In this document: piece by piece, positions 17,139 to 26,183 of the stretch
Layout: the number at the start of each line of letters is the position of its first letter
How positions within the stretch are numbered: the stretch's first letter is position 1
NCBI RefSeq assembly: GCF_037414475.1
Contig: NZ_CP147913.1
Location: 2,046,001 to 2,110,000, forward strand
Direction: 5' to 3'
Source: Myxococcus stipitatus
Lineage (GTDB): Bacteria; Myxococcota; Myxococcia; Myxococcales; Myxococcaceae
Length of the DNA stretch: 64,000 nucleotides
Notes under the pieces: model-generated
The model's database searches: none
What the model saw: the letters and a program-made list of their open reading frames with translations, nothing else
Told to the model about the DNA's origin: nothing
Translations under genes and position numbers: made by a program

Positions 17139-18374
17139 GTGAGCGTCCTGTTCCCATCCCTACGACTCGGCAGTCTGCTCCTGCTCGTCGCGACACCGGC
17201 CCTCGCGGCCCGCCCGCTGACGATGGAGCAATCCGTTGCACTCGCCCTTGAACGCAGCCCCCGGCTCATCGCCCAGAAGGCCGAAGTGGCGTCGGCCCAG
17301 GCCCAGCTCTCGGGGGCCTCACTCCTCGCGCAGACCAACCCCGCGCTGCAAGCCGCCGTTGGCCCTCGCTTCCGCGGAACGGAGAGCACCCTCATCGACG
17401 TCAACGTGGGCATCAGCCAACAACTGGAGCTCTTCGGCCAACGAGGTGCTCGCAAGGACGCCGCGGCCGCGACGGTGTCCGCGAGCAAGGCCCGCATGGC
17501 GGCCCTCCAGGTGGACCTCGCCGCCGAGGTCCGCGAGGCCTTCGGCAAGGCCCTGGCCGTCGAGCAGGAGCTCCAGCTCGCCCAGGATGCACTCGCGCTC
17601 GCGGAGGAAGGACGCCAGGCCGCCGAGGAGCGGCTGAAGGCCGGCGCCGCCTCTCGCATCGAGGTGAACACCGCGCGGGTGGAGCTGGGCCGCGCGCAGA
17701 AGGAGCGGGCCCGCGCGGAGCAGCAGCGGACCCAGACCCTGGCGGAGCTGCGGCTCCTCTTGGGGCTCGAGCCCACCGAGGAGCTGGCCCCGCAAGGCGC
17801 GCTCCCCACCGAGGCCGCCTCGCTGCCCGCGCTCGCCGAGCTCATGCAACAGGCGACCGCGCAACGCGCGGACCTGAAGGCGGCCACGGCCGAGGTGGAG
17901 GCCGCGGAGGCGGAGGTCAGACTCGCCAGGAAGGAAGCCCTCCCCCGCCCGAGCCTCGGCATCAGCTACGGCCGCGAGGAGGGCAACGACATCATCCAGG
18001 GGACCCTGGGCATCGACCTGCCCCTCTTCAATCGCAACCAGGCCGCGAAGGGCATCAGCTCCGCGCGGGAACGCGCGGCGCGAGAGACCCTGGCCGCCAC
18101 CGAGCGCTTCGTGCGCTCCGAGGTGGAGCTGGCCTTCAATCGCTATCGCACCGCGCAGGCCGGAGCGGCCGTGTTCGGCGGCGACGTGCTGGCCGCGCTT
18201 CAGGAGAACCTGAAGCTCGTCACCGAGGCGTACCGTGCCGGCAAGGTCGACTTCCTCCAATTGCTCATCATCCGGCGCGAAGCCCTCGCCGCACGCCTTG
18301 GCTACATCGAGGCGCTCGAGGAACTGAACACCGCCGAAGCCCAACTCAAGAAGGTCGTGGGAGCCATTCAATGA
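17139..18374 (+). CDS. czcC: TolC-family outer membrane factor CzcC
   Basis: A 411-aa outer-membrane channel subunit of a tripartite heavy-metal RND pump. A cleavable signal peptide (LLLLVATPALAARP) is followed by the two repeated coiled-coil halves of the TolC fold, rich in Ala/Glu/Leu heptads, with conserved SQQLELFGQR and YRAGKVDFLQLL segments. GTG 17139 gives a sensible signal peptide. The stop codon overlaps the start of czcB by 4 bp, so the two are translationally coupled. It would trimerise and form the exit duct for metal exported by CzcA. Confidence 0.9.
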   Translation: MSVLFPSLRLGSLLLLVATPALAARPLTMEQSVALALERSPRLIAQKAEVASAQAQLSGASLLAQTNPALQAAVGPRFRGTESTLIDVNVGISQQLELFGQRGARKDAAAATVSASKARMAALQVDLAAEVREAFGKALAVEQELQLAQDALALAEEGRQAAEERLKAGAASRIEVNTARVELGRAQKERARAEQQRTQTLAELRLLLGLEPTEELAPQGALPTEAASLPALAELMQQATAQRADLKAATAEVEAAEAEVRLARKEALPRPSLGISYGREEGNDIIQGTLGIDLPLFNRNQAAKGISSARERAARETLAATERFVRSEVELAFNRYRTAQAGAAVFGGDVLAALQENLKLVTEAYRAGKVDFLQLLIIRREALAARLGYIEALEELNTAEAQLKKVVGAIQ

Positions 18375-19660
18375 ACCCGTTCACGCATCTGTCCGTCCTG
18401 CTGGCCACCGCCCTGATGCTGACGGGCTGCTCCGAGAAGAAGTCGTCCGCGCGCGCGGCTGACCTCGAGCCCGCCACCGCGCACGTGGGCAAGGAGAAGG
18501 AGAAGGACCACGACCACGAGGAGGGAGAGTCCCACGGCAAGCCCGGCGGCGACGACCACGGCGACGAGGGACATGAGGAAGTCATCACCCTCACCCCCGA
18601 GGCCACTCGCGCCGCGGGGCTGGAGCTGGCGCGCGCCGAGTCCAAGCCGCTGGTCAGCGGCATCAGCGTCCCGGCGCGCATCACCTTCACGCAAGGCGGC
18701 GTCGCCAAGGTCGCCTCGCGTGTCCCAGGGCGGATTGACACGCTCGTCGTCTCGCTGGGTCAGAAGGTGAAGAAGGGCCAGGTGCTGGGACATCTGGACA
18801 GTCCGGAGCTGGGCCAGGCGCGAGCGGACTACCTCTCCGCCGCCACCAAGGCGCGCGTGGCGGAGGCCAACTTCCGCCGCGAGTCGGACCTGCTCGCCAA
18901 GGGCATCACCAGCGAGCGCGAGATGCGCGAGGCGGAGAGCGCCTTCGTCACCGCCCAGGCGGAGCGCAACGCGGCGGACGGCCGGCTGCACGCGCTGGGA
19001 ATGTCCGACGGAGACATCGCCACGCTGCGCGCCAACGAGCACTACAGCTCCCGCTTCCCCGCCGTCAGCCCCATCCAAGGCACGGTCGTGGAGATTCAAG
19101 GCACCGTGGGTCAGGCGGTGGAGCCCACCACCACGCTCTTCACCGTCGCCGACCTCTCGGAGCTCTGGGTGCTGCTCGACATCACCGAGAGCCAGCTGTC
19201 ACGCGTCCGCGAGGGGCAGTCCGTGGAGCTCACCGTGCAGGCGCTCCCGGGTCAGCGCTTCACCGGACAGGTGAGCCACATCGGCGACATCGTCGATGAG
19301 AAGACGCGCACCATCCCGGTCCGAGTGGTGGTGGCCAACACCGAAGGGGCGCTCAAGCCCGGCATGTTCGCGCAGGCGGAGATTGCCACCACGGCCGCCA
19401 CGGCGGAGACACCCGAGGCGAACGCGCGGCTCATCGTCCCCCGGGAAGCGGTGCAGACGGTGGGGACGAAGCAGGTCGTGTTCATCCCCGCGGGTGAGCA
19501 TCGGTTCAAGCCCGTCGAGGTGCGCACGGGCCGCGGTTCCTCGCTCGAGATGGAAGTCCTGTCGGGGCTCGAAGCGGGCGCGTCCATCGTCGCGAAGGGC
19601 GCGTTCATCCTCAAGTCCGAGCTCTCCAAGGAGAGCATGGGCGAAGGCCACTCTCACTAG
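18371..19660 (+). CDS. czcB: RND efflux periplasmic adaptor CzcB
   Basis: A 429-aa membrane-fusion protein linking CzcA to CzcC. It is a likely lipoprotein (LLATALMLTGC, Cys near residue 17). A charged His/Asp/Glu-rich stretch follows (KEKEKDHDHEEGESHGK and DDHGDEGHEE, residues ~40-75) that probably binds metal. Next come the lipoyl-like half-motifs (ASRVPGRIDTLVVSLGQKVK), a helical hairpin, a beta-barrel (VFTVADLSELWVLLDI-type) and a C-terminal membrane-proximal domain ending in a short His tail (GHSH). ATG 18371 overlaps czcC. The histidine-rich insertion fits Zn/Co/Cd/Ni efflux. Confidence 0.92.
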   Translation: MNPFTHLSVLLATALMLTGCSEKKSSARAADLEPATAHVGKEKEKDHDHEEGESHGKPGGDDHGDEGHEEVITLTPEATRAAGLELARAESKPLVSGISVPARITFTQGGVAKVASRVPGRIDTLVVSLGQKVKKGQVLGHLDSPELGQARADYLSAATKARVAEANFRRESDLLAKGITSEREMREAESAFVTAQAERNAADGRLHALGMSDGDIATLRANEHYSSRFPAVSPIQGTVVEIQGTVGQAVEPTTTLFTVADLSELWVLLDITESQLSRVREGQSVELTVQALPGQRFTGQVSHIGDIVDEKTRTIPVRVVVANTEGALKPGMFAQAEIATTAATAETPEANARLIVPREAVQTVGTKQVVFIPAGEHRFKPVEVRTGRGSSLEMEVLSGLEAGASIVAKGAFILKSELSKESMGEGHSH

Positions 19661-19669
19661 GCGGCCACC

Positions 19670-22600
19670 ATGTTCGACAGACTCATCCACTTCTCCATCA
19701 AGAACCGCCTGCTCATCTTCGTCCTGACGCTGGTGCTCGTCGGGTTCGGGCTGAACGCGCTGCGCAAGCTCCCCATCGACGCGGTGCCGGACGTCACCAA
19801 CGTGCAGGTGCAGATTCTCACCTCGTCGCCGGGGCTCGGCCCCGTGGAGGTCGAGCGGTTCATCACCGTGCCCGTCGAGACCTCCATGAGCGGGCTGCCG
19901 GACACGGAGGAGATTCGCTCCGTCTCCAAGTTCGGCCTCTCCGTCGTCACCGTCGTCTTCGAGGAAGGCGTCGACATCTACTTCGCCCGCCAGCTCATCC
20001 AGGAGCGGCTGGTCGCGGCGAAGGAGAGCATCCCCCCGGGCTATGGCTCCCCGGAGATGGGGCCCATCTCCACGGGCCTGGGAGAAATCTACCAGTTCGA
20101 GGTGCGCGGCGAAGGCCACGACGACATGGAGCTGCGCAGCATCCTCGAGTGGCAGATCTCCCCGCGGCTGCGCTCCGTGCCGGGCGTCGTCGAGGTCAAC
20201 GCCTTTGGCGGTGAGCTGAAGACCTATGAAGTGCAGGTGGACCCCGCCCGGCTCACGGCCTATGGCCTGTCGCTCGGCCAGGTGTTCGAGGCCCTGGAGC
20301 AGAACAACGCCAACGCCGGAGGCGCCTACATCACGCGTGGGCCCGAGCAGGTGCTCATCCGAGGCGAGGGCCTGGTGGAGACGCTGGAGGACTTGCGCGA
20401 CGTGGTCATCTCCACCTCGCCGCAAGGGGTCCCCATCTTCGTGCGCGACGTGGCCAACGTGGCCTTCGCCGCCAAGGTCCGGCAAGGCGCGGTGACTCGC
20501 GATGGGCGGGGCGAGGCCGTCACCGGCATCGTGATGATGCTCATCGGCCAGAACTCCCGCGAGGTGGTCAACAACGTGAAGGCGGAGGTGGAGAAGATCC
20601 GTCCCACGCTGCCGCCGGGCGTCACCATCGACACGTTCTACGACCGCACGGACCTGGTCCGGAAGACCATCCACACGGTGGCCAAGAACCTCATCGAGGG
20701 CGGCGTGCTTGTCGTCGTGGTGCTCTTCGTGATGCTGCGCAACCTGCGTGCGGGCCTGCTCGCCGCCGCGGCCATCCCGCTGGCCATGCTCAGCGCGTTC
20801 ATCGGCATGCGGGCCCTGGGCATCTCCGGCAACCTGATGTCGCTGGGCGCCATCGACTTCGGCCTCATCGTCGACGGAGCCCTCATCATCGTGGAGAACG
20901 CCGTCCGGCACATCTCCGAGAAGAGCCACGAACTGGGGCGAGCCCTCACCCGCGAGGAGCGCGACGAGGTCGTCTACAAGAGCGCGGTGGAGGTCCGGCA
21001 GGCCGCGGCCTTCGGTGAGCTCATCATCGGCGTGGTGTACCTGCCCATCCTCGCCTTGAGCGGCATCGAGGGGAAGATGTTCAAGCCCATGGCCATCACC
21101 GTCATCTGCGCGCTGGCCGGGGCCTTCGTGCTGTCGCTCACCTTCGTCCCCGCGCTGGCCTCCGTGCTGCTCCCGCTCCGCGCGAAGGAGCAGGAGAGCA
21201 TCCTCGTCCGGGGCGCGCGCCGCGTGTACGAGCCCGCGCTGTCGTGGTGCCTCCAGCGCCGGGGCCTCGTCGCGGGCGTCGCGGGTGGGCTGCTCGCGCT
21301 GAGCCTGGCCACCGTGCCCTTCCTCGGCGCGGAGTTCATCCCCCGCCTGGACGAAGGCGCCATCGCGCTCCAGGCGTGGCGGGTGCCCTCCGTGTCGCTG
21401 GAGGAGTCCGTCCGTCAGACGACGCTCATCGAGAAGGTGCTCAAGCGCTTCCCGGAGGTCACCACGGTGGTGTCCCGCACGGGCCGCGCGGAGATCGCCA
21501 CGGACCCGATGGGCGTGGAGATCAGCGACATCTTCGTGATGCTCAAGCCGCATGAGGAGTGGACCACCGCGAAGGACCGGGAGGGGCTCGTCACGGCCTT
21601 CAACGCCGCGCTGTCGAAGGAGGTGCCCGGCAGCCTCTTCAGCTACTCGCAGCCCATCGAGCTGCGGGTGAGCGAGCTCATCGCGGGCGTGCGCTCGGAC
21701 GTCGCGCTCAAGCTCTATGGCGAAGACCTGAACGTGCTGAAGCAGACGGGAGACCGGCTCGTCGCCGCGCTCTCCAAGGTGCCCGGGGCCGCGGACGTGA
21801 AGGCGGAGCAAGTGGCGGGACTCCCCGTGGCCCGCATCCAGATAGACCGCAAGGCCATCGCCCGCTACGGCATCAACGCCCGGCAGGTGCTGGACACCAT
21901 CGAGGCCATCGGCGGCCGGGAGGTGGGCACCGTGGTGGAAGGCGCGCGGCGCTTCGCGCTCCAGGTCCGCTTCGCGCCCGACTCCCGCGCCACCGTCGAG
22001 AAGCTGGAGACGCTGCGCGTGGCCAGCCCCTCCGGCCAGCTCATCCCACTCTCGGAGCTGGCCCGCGTCGTGGTGGAGGAGGGCCCGGCGCAGGTGAGCC
22101 GGGAGAACATCCAGCGGCGCCTCACCATCGAGGCCAACGTGCGCGGGCGCGACCTCCAGGGCTTCGTGACGGAGGCGCAGGAGGTCATCGCGCGCGACGT
22201 GAAGCTGCCCGCGGGCTACTGGGTGGACTGGGGCGGCCAGTTCGAGAACCTCCAGTCCGCCTCGCAGCGGCTGGCGTTCGTGGTGCCGCTCACCCTGCTG
22301 CTCATCTTCGTCCTGCTCTACGCCACGTTCAACGCGGTGAGGCCCGCGCTGCTCATCTACCTCAACATCCCGTTCGCGATTACCGGAGGACTCCTGGCGC
22401 TGCTCGCGCGAGGCATGCCGCTGTCCATCTCCGCGGCGGTGGGTTTCATCGCGCTGTTCGGCGTCGCGGTGCTCAACGGCCTGGTGCTGGTCTCCTCCAT
22501 CCGCAAGCTGCGGCAGGAAGGACTCTCCCCCGTCCAGGCGGCCCACGACGCGGCCCACCTGCGGCTGCGGCCGGTGCTCACCACCGCGCTGGTGGCCTCC

Positions 22601-22834
22601 CTGGGCTTCCTCCCCATGGCGTACTCCACCGGCGCCGGCGCCGAGGTGCAGAAGCCCCTGGCCACCGTCGTCATCGGCGGGCTCTTCAGCAGCACCCTGC
22701 TCACGCTGTTGGTGCTCCCCACCGTCTATGCCTGGTTCGACCGGAGCCGTCCCAAGCACGTCTCCAGCACGCCCCAGGCCCTGGCCTCGACGCCACCGCC
22801 ACAACCCCTCCCGGCCGAAGGCCACACGGCCTGA
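19670..22834 (+). CDS. czcA: Heavy-metal RND efflux transporter CzcA
   Basis: The 1054-aa inner-membrane proton/metal antiporter of the czcCBA operon. It has 12 transmembrane helices in two repeats and two large periplasmic loops. The start FDRLIHFSIKNRLLIFVLT and the sequence DFGLIVDGALIIVEN in TM4 are the heavy-metal-efflux signature; the DFG...DGA...VEN form is typical of divalent-cation pumps (Zn, Co, Cd, Ni) rather than copper/silver CusA. Length is normal and no disruption is seen. It starts 9 bp after czcB and the operon ends here with two hairpins. Confidence 0.95.
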   Translation: MFDRLIHFSIKNRLLIFVLTLVLVGFGLNALRKLPIDAVPDVTNVQVQILTSSPGLGPVEVERFITVPVETSMSGLPDTEEIRSVSKFGLSVVTVVFEEGVDIYFARQLIQERLVAAKESIPPGYGSPEMGPISTGLGEIYQFEVRGEGHDDMELRSILEWQISPRLRSVPGVVEVNAFGGELKTYEVQVDPARLTAYGLSLGQVFEALEQNNANAGGAYITRGPEQVLIRGEGLVETLEDLRDVVISTSPQGVPIFVRDVANVAFAAKVRQGAVTRDGRGEAVTGIVMMLIGQNSREVVNNVKAEVEKIRPTLPPGVTIDTFYDRTDLVRKTIHTVAKNLIEGGVLVVVVLFVMLRNLRAGLLAAAAIPLAMLSAFIGMRALGISGNLMSLGAIDFGLIVDGALIIVENAVRHISEKSHELGRALTREERDEVVYKSAVEVRQAAAFGELIIGVVYLPILALSGIEGKMFKPMAITVICALAGAFVLSLTFVPALASVLLPLRAKEQESILVRGARRVYEPALSWCLQRRGLVAGVAGGLLALSLATVPFLGAEFIPRLDEGAIALQAWRVPSVSLEESVRQTTLIEKVLKRFPEVTTVVSRTGRAEIATDPMGVEISDIFVMLKPHEEWTTAKDREGLVTAFNAALSKEVPGSLFSYSQPIELRVSELIAGVRSDVALKLYGEDLNVLKQTGDRLVAALSKVPGAADVKAEQVAGLPVARIQIDRKAIARYGINARQVLDTIEAIGGREVGTVVEGARRFALQVRFAPDSRATVEKLETLRVASPSGQLIPLSELARVVVEEGPAQVSRENIQRRLTIEANVRGRDLQGFVTEAQEVIARDVKLPAGYWVDWGGQFENLQSASQRLAFVVPLTLLLIFVLLYATFNAVRPALLIYLNIPFAITGGLLALLARGMPLSISAAVGFIALFGVAVLNGLVLVSSIRKLRQEGLSPVQAAHDAAHLRLRPVLTTALVASLGFLPMAYSTGAGAEVQKPLATVVIGGLFSSTLLTLLVLPTVYAWFDRSRPKHVSSTPQALASTPPPQPLPAEGHTA

Positions 22835-22865
22835 GGAGGATTGAGAGAACCTCGGTGAATACCCG

Positions 22866-22937
22866 CGCCGCGCCTCCGTTCTCAGCGCGGCGTGGGTCGC
22901 ACGCGGCCCGCCCGAAGCATCCTTGCGCCGGGCGGGC
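22866..22937 (+). terminator. Tandem hairpins ending czcCBA
   Basis: Two successive inverted repeats: arms 22866-22873 / 22885-22892 (8 bp, loop 11) and 22906-22914 / 22929-22937 (9 bp, loop 14). They lie 30-100 bp after the czcA stop and before the next gene on the same strand. Confidence 0.6.
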
Positions 22938-23023
22938 GCCCAGCGTCTTGAGCGTGCACGGTGTCCTTGCGACACTCCAGACAGGACACCTACAACCCAG
23001 TTGCTGAACAACCGAGGGTCTAC

Positions 23024-24070
23024 ATGATGTTTCGAAGGAACGTTCTCGGCACCCTGCTGACCGCGGGGTTGCTGATGGCGTTGAGTGCCCAAGCCGAGGT
23101 GGTCTTCGCCCAGGCCAACTTCGTGCTCAACAAGAAGCAGCTCTCCGCGGTGAACTACCGGAACAAGGGCGTCGTGATTCCCGTGGGCACCAAGGTCGAG
23201 GTCCTGGACAAGGACGACGACGAGGTGGAGTGCCGCATCGTCGATACGGGGGTCAAGTTCAGTTTCGTATCCCATAAGAGCCTGGGAAAAGACGCCGAGC
23301 AGATGTTCCCCGCGTTCTTCGGCCCGAAGGACCCCGCCGAGCGCATCGCCGCGCTGACGCCCGAGGAGCAGAAGCAGGTCAAGGCGGGGGAGTTGGCCAA
23401 GGGCATGTCGCGCGAGGCCGTGATGCTGACGGTGGGCCCGCCGCCGCCGCACCGCACGCCCACGTTCGCCAGCACCAAGTGGACCTACTGGAGCTCGAAG
23501 TTCGCCACCTTCGAGGTGGTCTTCGACGCGGACGGCAAGGTTATCTCCCACGGTGAAGAGCCGGCCCCGCCGCCCGCGGCTCCCGTCCCCCCGCCGCCGG
23601 CCCCGGAGCCGACGTTCTTCTACTCGACGGCGAACTTCCACTTCGACGACGCCACCCTGTCCTGGGTGAACTACCGCAAGGGTCCCATCATCCCGTTCAA
23701 CACCCGCATCGAGGTGCTGGACAAGGGGTCCTCCAAGGTGAAGTTCCGCATCGTGGAGACGGGCAAGGAGTTCACCTTCGAGAACGACTCCCGCTCCGGC
23801 GCGGACACCTGGTTCCTGTTCAAGGCCTCGTTCGCCGAGCAGGACCAGGCCTCCAAGCTCGAGGCGCTGTCCGCCGAGGACCGCAAGAAGGTCTCCGCGT
23901 CGGAAGTGGTGCCGGGCATGTCCCGCGCCGCCGTGCGCATGGCGTGGGGCCCGCCTCCTCCGCATGAGACGCCCACGTACAACTCCAACACCTGGTTCTA
24001 CTGGAAGGGCAAGTTCACCAAGGTGCAGGTCAAGTTCAACGACGAGGACAAGGTCGTCTCCGTCGAGTAG
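23024..24070 (+). CDS. Exported protein with duplicated BamE/SmpA-like module
   Basis: A 348-aa exported protein; ATG 23024 gives a clean signal peptide (RRNVLGTLLTAGLLMALSAQAE). The mature chain is two copies of one ~150-residue unit joined by a Pro-rich linker (PPPAAPVPPPPAPEP, near residue 185). Each unit has a strand-rich first part (ANFVLN..., VNYR, IPVGTKVEVLDK / ANFHFD..., VNYR, IPFNTRIEVLDK) and a second part with GMSREAVML..GPPPPH..TP / GMSRAAVRM..GPPPPHETP, then a tryptophan- and lysine-rich strand pair. The GMS-V-...GPP...W.Y pattern resembles the BamE/SmpA fold. Likely periplasmic and possibly peptidoglycan- or envelope-associated. Exact function unknown; the internal duplication is clear. 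Confidence 0.75.
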   Translation: MMFRRNVLGTLLTAGLLMALSAQAEVVFAQANFVLNKKQLSAVNYRNKGVVIPVGTKVEVLDKDDDEVECRIVDTGVKFSFVSHKSLGKDAEQMFPAFFGPKDPAERIAALTPEEQKQVKAGELAKGMSREAVMLTVGPPPPHRTPTFASTKWTYWSSKFATFEVVFDADGKVISHGEEPAPPPAAPVPPPPAPEPTFFYSTANFHFDDATLSWVNYRKGPIIPFNTRIEVLDKGSSKVKFRIVETGKEFTFENDSRSGADTWFLFKASFAEQDQASKLEALSAEDRKKVSASEVVPGMSRAAVRMAWGPPPPHETPTYNSNTWFYWKGKFTKVQVKFNDEDKVVSVE

Positions 24071-24084
24071 CAGGAGCCGGAAGG

Positions 24085-24129
24085 CTCACGCGCCCGGGCA
24101 CAGGGCCTTCGCCTGGTGCCTGGGCGTGT
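24085..24129 (-). pseudogene. 45-bp remnant of an AraC gene 3' end
   Basis: This segment matches 26183-26227, the 3' end of the AraC gene there, at 41 of 45 positions in the same orientation. Read on the minus strand it still encodes TPRHQAKALCPGA and a stop, against TPRHLAEALCPAV and a stop in the intact gene. It therefore looks like the scar of a lost paralog. Its self-complementary part (CGCCCGGGCAC ... GTGCCTGGGCG) may also act as a terminator between the flanking convergent genes. Confidence 0.6.
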
Positions 24130-24133
24130 CACT

Positions 24134-25357
24134 TCATGCGGCCTCGTCCAGGAGTCGACGGAAGACCTGGACGACCTCCGCGTCGGTGACGTCGCCCAGT
24201 CCTTCGGTGACCTCGATTTCGGCGTCGATGATGCCGGGCACTCGCGTGGGCCCGAAGCCTCCGAGCCAGACACGCGAGTCCTTCGCCAGGGCCAGGGCGC
24301 GCAGCGAGAGCGCCTGTGCATCGCCGCGAAGGAAGAGGCGGAACATGTTCGTCTGGACGGGACTTGGGTGCACCGTCAACCGGGGGTCCGCGGCCAGGGC
24401 CTCGCTCAACGTCTTCGCGCGGCGGACCAGCGCCGGCAGGCCCGAGAGCGCGCCGTCCAGGCGCATCGCCGCCGAGGCGACGTAGGGATAGTGATGGAAG
24501 AGGTTGCCGCCGTGTCGGTGGCGCCACACGCGGGCCTCGCGGATGAAGTCCTCGCCCCCCACGAGCATGGCGCCGCCCAGCGCGCCGATGCGCTTGTAGA
24601 GAGACACGTAGACAGAGTCGAACCCCCGGCAGATGTCCGCGTACGGGCGGCCGTAGAAGGGCTGGCACTCCCAGAGGCGAGCCCCATCCATGTGCAGCTT
24701 CACGCCCTTGTCGCGGCAGGTCCGCTTGAGCTCCTCGAGCTGCTCCCACGTCTGGAGCCGGCCACCGAGCCACCGCACCGGCAGCTCGACACTGACGCTC
24801 CCGAGAGCATCCGGCGAGTCCCGCACATCGACGGCGAGCAAGGGTCGCGTCCAGGGCGAGAGGATGACATCGCGCAGGCCGTGCAGGACCACATGGCTGC
24901 TGTCCTCGTGCAGCACATGGTGTGAGGACGGATGGAGGCCGACGTTCCGATTGCCGCGCGCGTCCGCGTAGATTCGGAGGGCGATGAGCTGGGCCATGGT
25001 GCCCGTGGGCATGTAGCAACCCGCGGGGAAGCCCAGCATCGCGGCGAGCTTCTTCTCGAAGGATTCAATCAGCGCCCCTTGTCCGTAGAAGTCGCCACCG
25101 GCGCCCTGCCCTCGCATCCATTCGCCAATGGCGATGAGCTCCGAGGCGGGGTCCTGAGCGGCGCTTCCCGTGAGGGAGCCGCGGCAGGCGCGCCGAATCG
25201 CGTCGAACTCCGAGCGAGTCGGCCCGGTGGAGGCGGGCTTGCCGGCCTTCGGGGGCGCAGGCGTCGCGGCGCGTGACACCGTCGACAGCAACGCGGTCCC
25301 CGCGAGCATGCGGGTCAACGAGAGGAACTCACTGCGGCTGAAGCGATGCTGGAACAT
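24134..25357 (-). CDS. Threonine-aldolase-family PLP enzyme with export signal
   Basis: A 407-aa fold-type I PLP enzyme of the threonine aldolase/beta-eliminating lyase group. It has MPTGTMAQLIAL for the cofactor phosphate region, HMDGAR with Asp224 for the pyridine nitrogen, and VSLYKRIGALGGAML with Lys255 as the expected Schiff-base lysine. Family members cleave beta-hydroxy amino acids to glycine plus an aldehyde. Unusually, residues 1-32 look like a signal peptide with a Tat-like twin-basic feel (FSRSEFLSLTRMLAGTALL...SRAA), followed by a Pro/Lys linker, so the enzyme may be exported folded. The sequence does not have a strict RR motif, so this is tentative. ATG 25357 is the only start giving this N-terminus. 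Confidence 0.82.
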   Translation of the reverse strand: MFQHRFSRSEFLSLTRMLAGTALLSTVSRAATPAPPKAGKPASTGPTRSEFDAIRRACRGSLTGSAAQDPASELIAIGEWMRGQGAGGDFYGQGALIESFEKKLAAMLGFPAGCYMPTGTMAQLIALRIYADARGNRNVGLHPSSHHVLHEDSSHVVLHGLRDVILSPWTRPLLAVDVRDSPDALGSVSVELPVRWLGGRLQTWEQLEELKRTCRDKGVKLHMDGARLWECQPFYGRPYADICRGFDSVYVSLYKRIGALGGAMLVGGEDFIREARVWRHRHGGNLFHHYPYVASAAMRLDGALSGLPALVRRAKTLSEALAADPRLTVHPSPVQTNMFRLFLRGDAQALSLRALALAKDSRVWLGGFGPTRVPGIIDAEIEVTEGLGDVTDAEVVQVFRRLLDEAA

Positions 25358-25609
25358 CGAGCGCTCCTTCGGGCACGGATTGCGGTCGTTCCACCCAGCC
25401 TAGTCCCGTATCCGAAGTCGCTCGTACGATTCCCGCCTCCGGAACATGCCAATCCCGGATGCGCACAACCCGCTCACGGGACGCCCACCACGACGCGCCA
25501 CCTGTGTGCGCTCCGCCTGTGCGCAGACCCGTCCGACGCCCGCTGCGTCCACCTCGGACGGCTGAGTGGCGAGGCCCCAAGCGAGACTGCAGGCACTCGC
25601 CCGCCCAGC

Positions 25610-26092
25610 TCAGGGCTCGGGGAAGCCGTCGCGCACCCACGCGTTGGCGACGTCTCTGTTGAACTTGAAGGACATGGACACGCGATGCTTCGCGACAGTC
25701 GCCCCCGCGTCGTCGATGGCCGAGAGCAGCGCGTGGGGTTCATACTCATCGGCCACGAGCTCGAGCCGGACCTCGTACCAGCGGCCCTCCCAGGCGATGG
25801 AGAGCTTCTTGGTCAGGGCCTGGTCGCGCTGTCGCGCGGAGCGGTCGAGGACCTCCGAGGCCGTCTTCACGAAGGTCGCGAACGCGGGCGCATCGAAGGG
25901 CTTGGGGTTCTTCTTGTCGCGGCCCATCACCCACGGACTGATGAGGACGGGCTCGGCAATCCCGTGCTTGCGGATCTCCACGGCCCAGCCGTCATCCTCC
26001 TCGTTCTTGATGACCCGGGCCGACCAGCCATTCTTCCGCCAGAACGTGGGCTCCATCACATCGGGCTCGGCAGGGGTGCGCTCGTTGCTCAT
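25610..26092 (-). CDS. Hypothetical cytoplasmic protein
   Basis: No family recognised. A 160-aa acidic/basic mixed protein without signal peptide or membrane segment. It has a strand-rich beginning (FWRKNGWSARVIKNEEDDGWAVEI), the stretch PVLISPWVMGRDKKNPKPFD, a central amphipathic helix (FATFVKTASEVLDRSARQRD) and a second strand set (SIAWEGRWYEVRLELV). The overall impression is a small alpha/beta domain occurring twice. Codon use matches the neighbours and ATG 26092 is the first start. It lies between the PLP enzyme and the AraC gene, all on the minus strand, but the gaps of 90-250 bp do not suggest one operon. Confidence 0.65.
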   Translation of the reverse strand: MSNERTPAEPDVMEPTFWRKNGWSARVIKNEEDDGWAVEIRKHGIAEPVLISPWVMGRDKKNPKPFDAPAFATFVKTASEVLDRSARQRDQALTKKLSIAWEGRWYEVRLELVADEYEPHALLSAIDDAGATVAKHRVSMSFKFNRDVANAWVRDGFPEP

Positions 26093-26183
26093 GGGTGTTT
26101 CTCATACCCTCCACCAGCCATTTTCCAGAGTGGAGAATGAGCGTCCCCCCTAGGCATCCGTCCTGTCCATGGACTGGCTGGAC

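Noticed and set aside
19199..23965. Very long minus-strand open frame antisense to czcCBA and the following gene
   Set aside because: Composition artefact of high third-position GC; lies wholly antisense to well-conserved efflux genes and encodes His/Arg/Gly-rich nonsense.
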